Shown piece after piece: positions 14,618 to 16,487 of a stretch of 16,487 nt of DNA (its first letter is position 1; every line of letters begins with the position of its first letter). The notes beneath the pieces were generated by a model, which had not been told where the DNA came from, did not search any database, and saw only the letters and a list, made by a program, of their open reading frames with translations. Source of the stretch: PR03 sp964353555 (GTDB lineage Bacteria; Myxococcota_A; UBA9160; PR03). The position numbers were made by a program, and so were the translations under genes. The stretch covers positions 1-16,487 of the forward strand of contig CAYGWM010000094.1 in NCBI GenBank assembly GCA_964353555.1. The letters are read 5' to 3'.

Positions 14618-16487
14618 ATGCGATCTTGCGAAACGTCGATGCTGGCGCTGGCCGTCTTGCTCGTGACGGGAGTCGCCCCCAAGGCTGATGCCGCCGAAGG
14701 CAGCGGAGTCGTCACGGCCCCCGGAGCGGCGGAAGGCAAGCACTTCGATCCGAAGGGCAACCTGCCGTCGAAGTTCACGATCGAGCTGCGCAACGGCATC
14801 AAGGCCACGCTGCCTTTCGAGGACAAGCGCGACTTCGAGGAGGCGAAGAAGGGCTTCCTCGCCGAGCCGCCGTACAAGCAGATCATGGCTGATGCCGGCA
14901 ACGTCGCCTGGGACATGGGAAGCTACCAGTGGCTGCTGCAAGACAAGGACTTCCCGAGCATCCACCCCTCGCTGCAGCGCCAGGCCGTGCTCAACATGGC
15001 CTACGGCCTCTACGAAGTGGTGCCGGGCAAGATCTACCAGGTGCGCGGCTTCGACCTGGCCAACATCAGCTTCATCAAGGGCGACACCGGCTGGATCGTG
15101 TTCGATCCGCTGACGGCCAAGGAAACCGCCCGCGCAGCCCTCGAGTTCATCAACGAGAAGCTCGGCAAGCGCCCGGTCGTCGGCGTCGTCTACTCGCACT
15201 CGCATGGCGACCATTTCATGGGTGTACGCGGCGTCGTGGACGAAGCCGACGTGGCCAGCGGCAAGGTCAAGGTGATCGCACCGGAAGGCTTCATGCAGGC
15301 CGCGATCGAGGAGAACGTGTTCGCCGGCAACGCGATGTCGAGGCGCACCCAGTGGCAGTACGCCGTCCTGTTGCCGCGGGACCCGCACGGCCATGTGGAC
15401 CAGGCCATCGGCAAGAACATCGCGAACGGCAGCATGGGTCTGATTGCACCCAATCTCATCATAAGCAAGGACTTCGAGGAAGTGACACTCGACGGCGTGA
15501 AGATGGTGTTCCAGAACACGCCGGACACTGAAGCGCCGGTCGAGATGAACACCTACTTCCCGCTCTTCAAGGCGTTCTGGGCCGCGGAAAACGTGACCGG
15601 CACCATTCACAACATCTACACGCTGCGCGGCGCTCCGGTGCGCAACGCTTTGAACTGGTCGAAGGAGATCAACAGCGCGCTGTGGAAGTTCGGCCAGGAA
15701 GCCGATGTGATGTTCGCCTCGCACAGTTGGCCGCGCTGGGGCAACGCCCGTATCCAGGAAGTGCTGCGCGCGCAGCGCGATGCCTACGCGAACCTGAACA
15801 ACCAGGCGCTGCACTACGCGAACCAGGGCGTGACGATCAACGAGATCCAGAACGTCTACGAGGTGCCGAAGGGCCTGCAGCAGCAGTGGGCCGCGCGCAG
15901 CTACCACGGCGACGTGAAGAACAACTCGCGCGCCGTGATCAACCGCTTCCTCGGCTTCTACGACGGCAACCCGGTCAACCTGATTCCGCTGTCGCCGCGG
16001 GATTCGGCGCCGCTCTACGTCGAGATGATGGGCGGGTCGGCGAAGATCATCGCCAAGGGCAGGGAACTGGTCGACGCGGGCAGGTACCTCGAGGCGTCGG
16101 AGATCCTCAACAAGTTGGTGTTCGCAGAGCCGCAGAACCAGCAGGCCCGCCGCCTGCTGGCGGACGCCTACGAACAACTCGGCTACCAGGCCGAGAGCAC
16201 CAGTGTCCGCAACAGCTTCCTGCAGGGTTCCTACGAACTGCGCAACGGCCTGCCGAGCGGCACGGGGCCGCGGAGCACCGGGCCGGACGTGGTGCGCGCC
16301 ATGTCCACCGAACTGTGGCTCGACTTCCTGGGCATCAGCATGGACCCGAAGAAGGCCGATGGCATGCGCTTCACCATCAACCTCATCACGCCCGACAACG
16401 GCGAGAAGTATCTGGTGGAGCTGAGCAACGCGACGCTGACCAACATCAAGGGCCAGCAGGCGAAGAACGCCGACCTGACGATCACCA
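14618..16487 (+). CDS. sdsA: Secreted SdsA-type alkyl sulfatase (metallo-beta-lactamase fold), 3' end outside the window
   Basis: Zinc hydrolase that cleaves primary alkyl sulfates such as dodecyl sulfate to alcohol and sulfate; 623 residues are visible without a stop, against about 660 for the family. An N-terminal signal peptide is clear: Arg2, hydrophobic core LALAVLLVTGVA, then an AxA-type site near residue 26, so the enzyme is exported. The metal motif HSHGDH is at 194-199, with E305 (PDTEAP), E324 (WAAEN) and H369 (ASHSW). The spacings agree with those I recall for Pseudomonas SdsA1. The order is metallo-beta-lactamase domain, helical dimerisation region from about 390 (including NNSRAVINRFLGFYDGNP), then an SCP2-like C-terminal domain from about 565, which is cut by the window. 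Codon choice (AAG, AAC, CAG, ATC, occasional AGG) differs from the upstream genes, suggesting separate acquisition. No sdsB-like regulator is adjacent on the upstream side. Confidence 0.92.
   Translation, partial: MRSCETSMLALAVLLVTGVAPKADAAEGSGVVTAPGAAEGKHFDPKGNLPSKFTIELRNGIKATLPFEDKRDFEEAKKGFLAEPPYKQIMADAGNVAWDMGSYQWLLQDKDFPSIHPSLQRQAVLNMAYGLYEVVPGKIYQVRGFDLANISFIKGDTGWIVFDPLTAKETARAALEFINEKLGKRPVVGVVYSHSHGDHFMGVRGVVDEADVASGKVKVIAPEGFMQAAIEENVFAGNAMSRRTQWQYAVLLPRDPHGHVDQAIGKNIANGSMGLIAPNLIISKDFEEVTLDGVKMVFQNTPDTEAPVEMNTYFPLFKAFWAAENVTGTIHNIYTLRGAPVRNALNWSKEINSALWKFGQEADVMFASHSWPRWGNARIQEVLRAQRDAYANLNNQALHYANQGVTINEIQNVYEVPKGLQQQWAARSYHGDVKNNSRAVINRFLGFYDGNPVNLIPLSPRDSAPLYVEMMGGSAKIIAKGRELVDAGRYLEASEILNKLVFAEPQNQQARRLLADAYEQLGYQAESTSVRNSFLQGSYELRNGLPSGTGPRSTGPDVVRAMSTELWLDFLGISMDPKKADGMRFTINLITPDNGEKYLVELSNATLTNIKGQQAKNADLTIT

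Overview
The window is very GC-rich DNA, dense in genes and with strongly GC-biased third codon positions. The gene content is a class III cyclase fused to a STAND-type ATPase and TPRs, Lnt, an acyl-CoA desaturase, a transporter fused to HEAT repeats and a cyclic-nucleotide-binding domain, VOC/SDR/MDR enzymes and a secreted alkyl sulfatase. This suits a Gram-negative environmental bacterium with high-GC DNA, for example a lineage formerly placed in the Deltaproteobacteria. The exact phylum cannot be read from the window. I see no rRNA, tRNA, CRISPR array or intact insertion sequence.

Layout. (1) 103-5283 (+) encodes one very large signalling protein in which a cyclase + P-loop ATPase module occurs twice in tandem, followed by a TPR-like tail. 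(2) 5280-6833 (+) is lnt, overlapping the previous stop by 4 nt and starting with TTG. (3) 6740-7681 (-) is an acyl-CoA desaturase whose 3' end overlaps the 3' end of lnt by 94 bp. (4) 7767-10787 (+), divergent from the desaturase, encodes a membrane transporter-like domain fused to HEAT repeats and a C-terminal cyclic-nucleotide-binding domain. (5) 10804-10965 (-) is a short gene for a 53-residue protein with two CxxC knuckles. (6) 11157-11687 (-) is a VOC-fold protein. (7) 11840-12239 (+) is a decayed SDR gene with several internal deletions, directly followed by an intact SDR (12239-13039) and a VAT-1/quinone-oxidoreductase-like MDR (13053-14054). (8) 14055-14617 is a long non-coding stretch with visibly lower GC. 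(9) 14618 to the window end is a secreted SdsA-type alkyl sulfatase, cut off by the window edge.

How the genes may work together (inference). The cyclase protein could make cAMP (or cGMP) and the transporter/HEAT/CNB fusion could sense it, so a writer and a reader of a cyclic nucleotide lie within 2.5 kb of each other. Between them sit two envelope-lipid genes, lnt and the desaturase. The only solid operon signal is the cyclase-lnt overlap; any signalling link to lipid modification is a hypothesis. The second half of the window looks like catabolic or redox accessory genes. The alkyl sulfatase differs from its neighbours in codon choice and may have been acquired separately.
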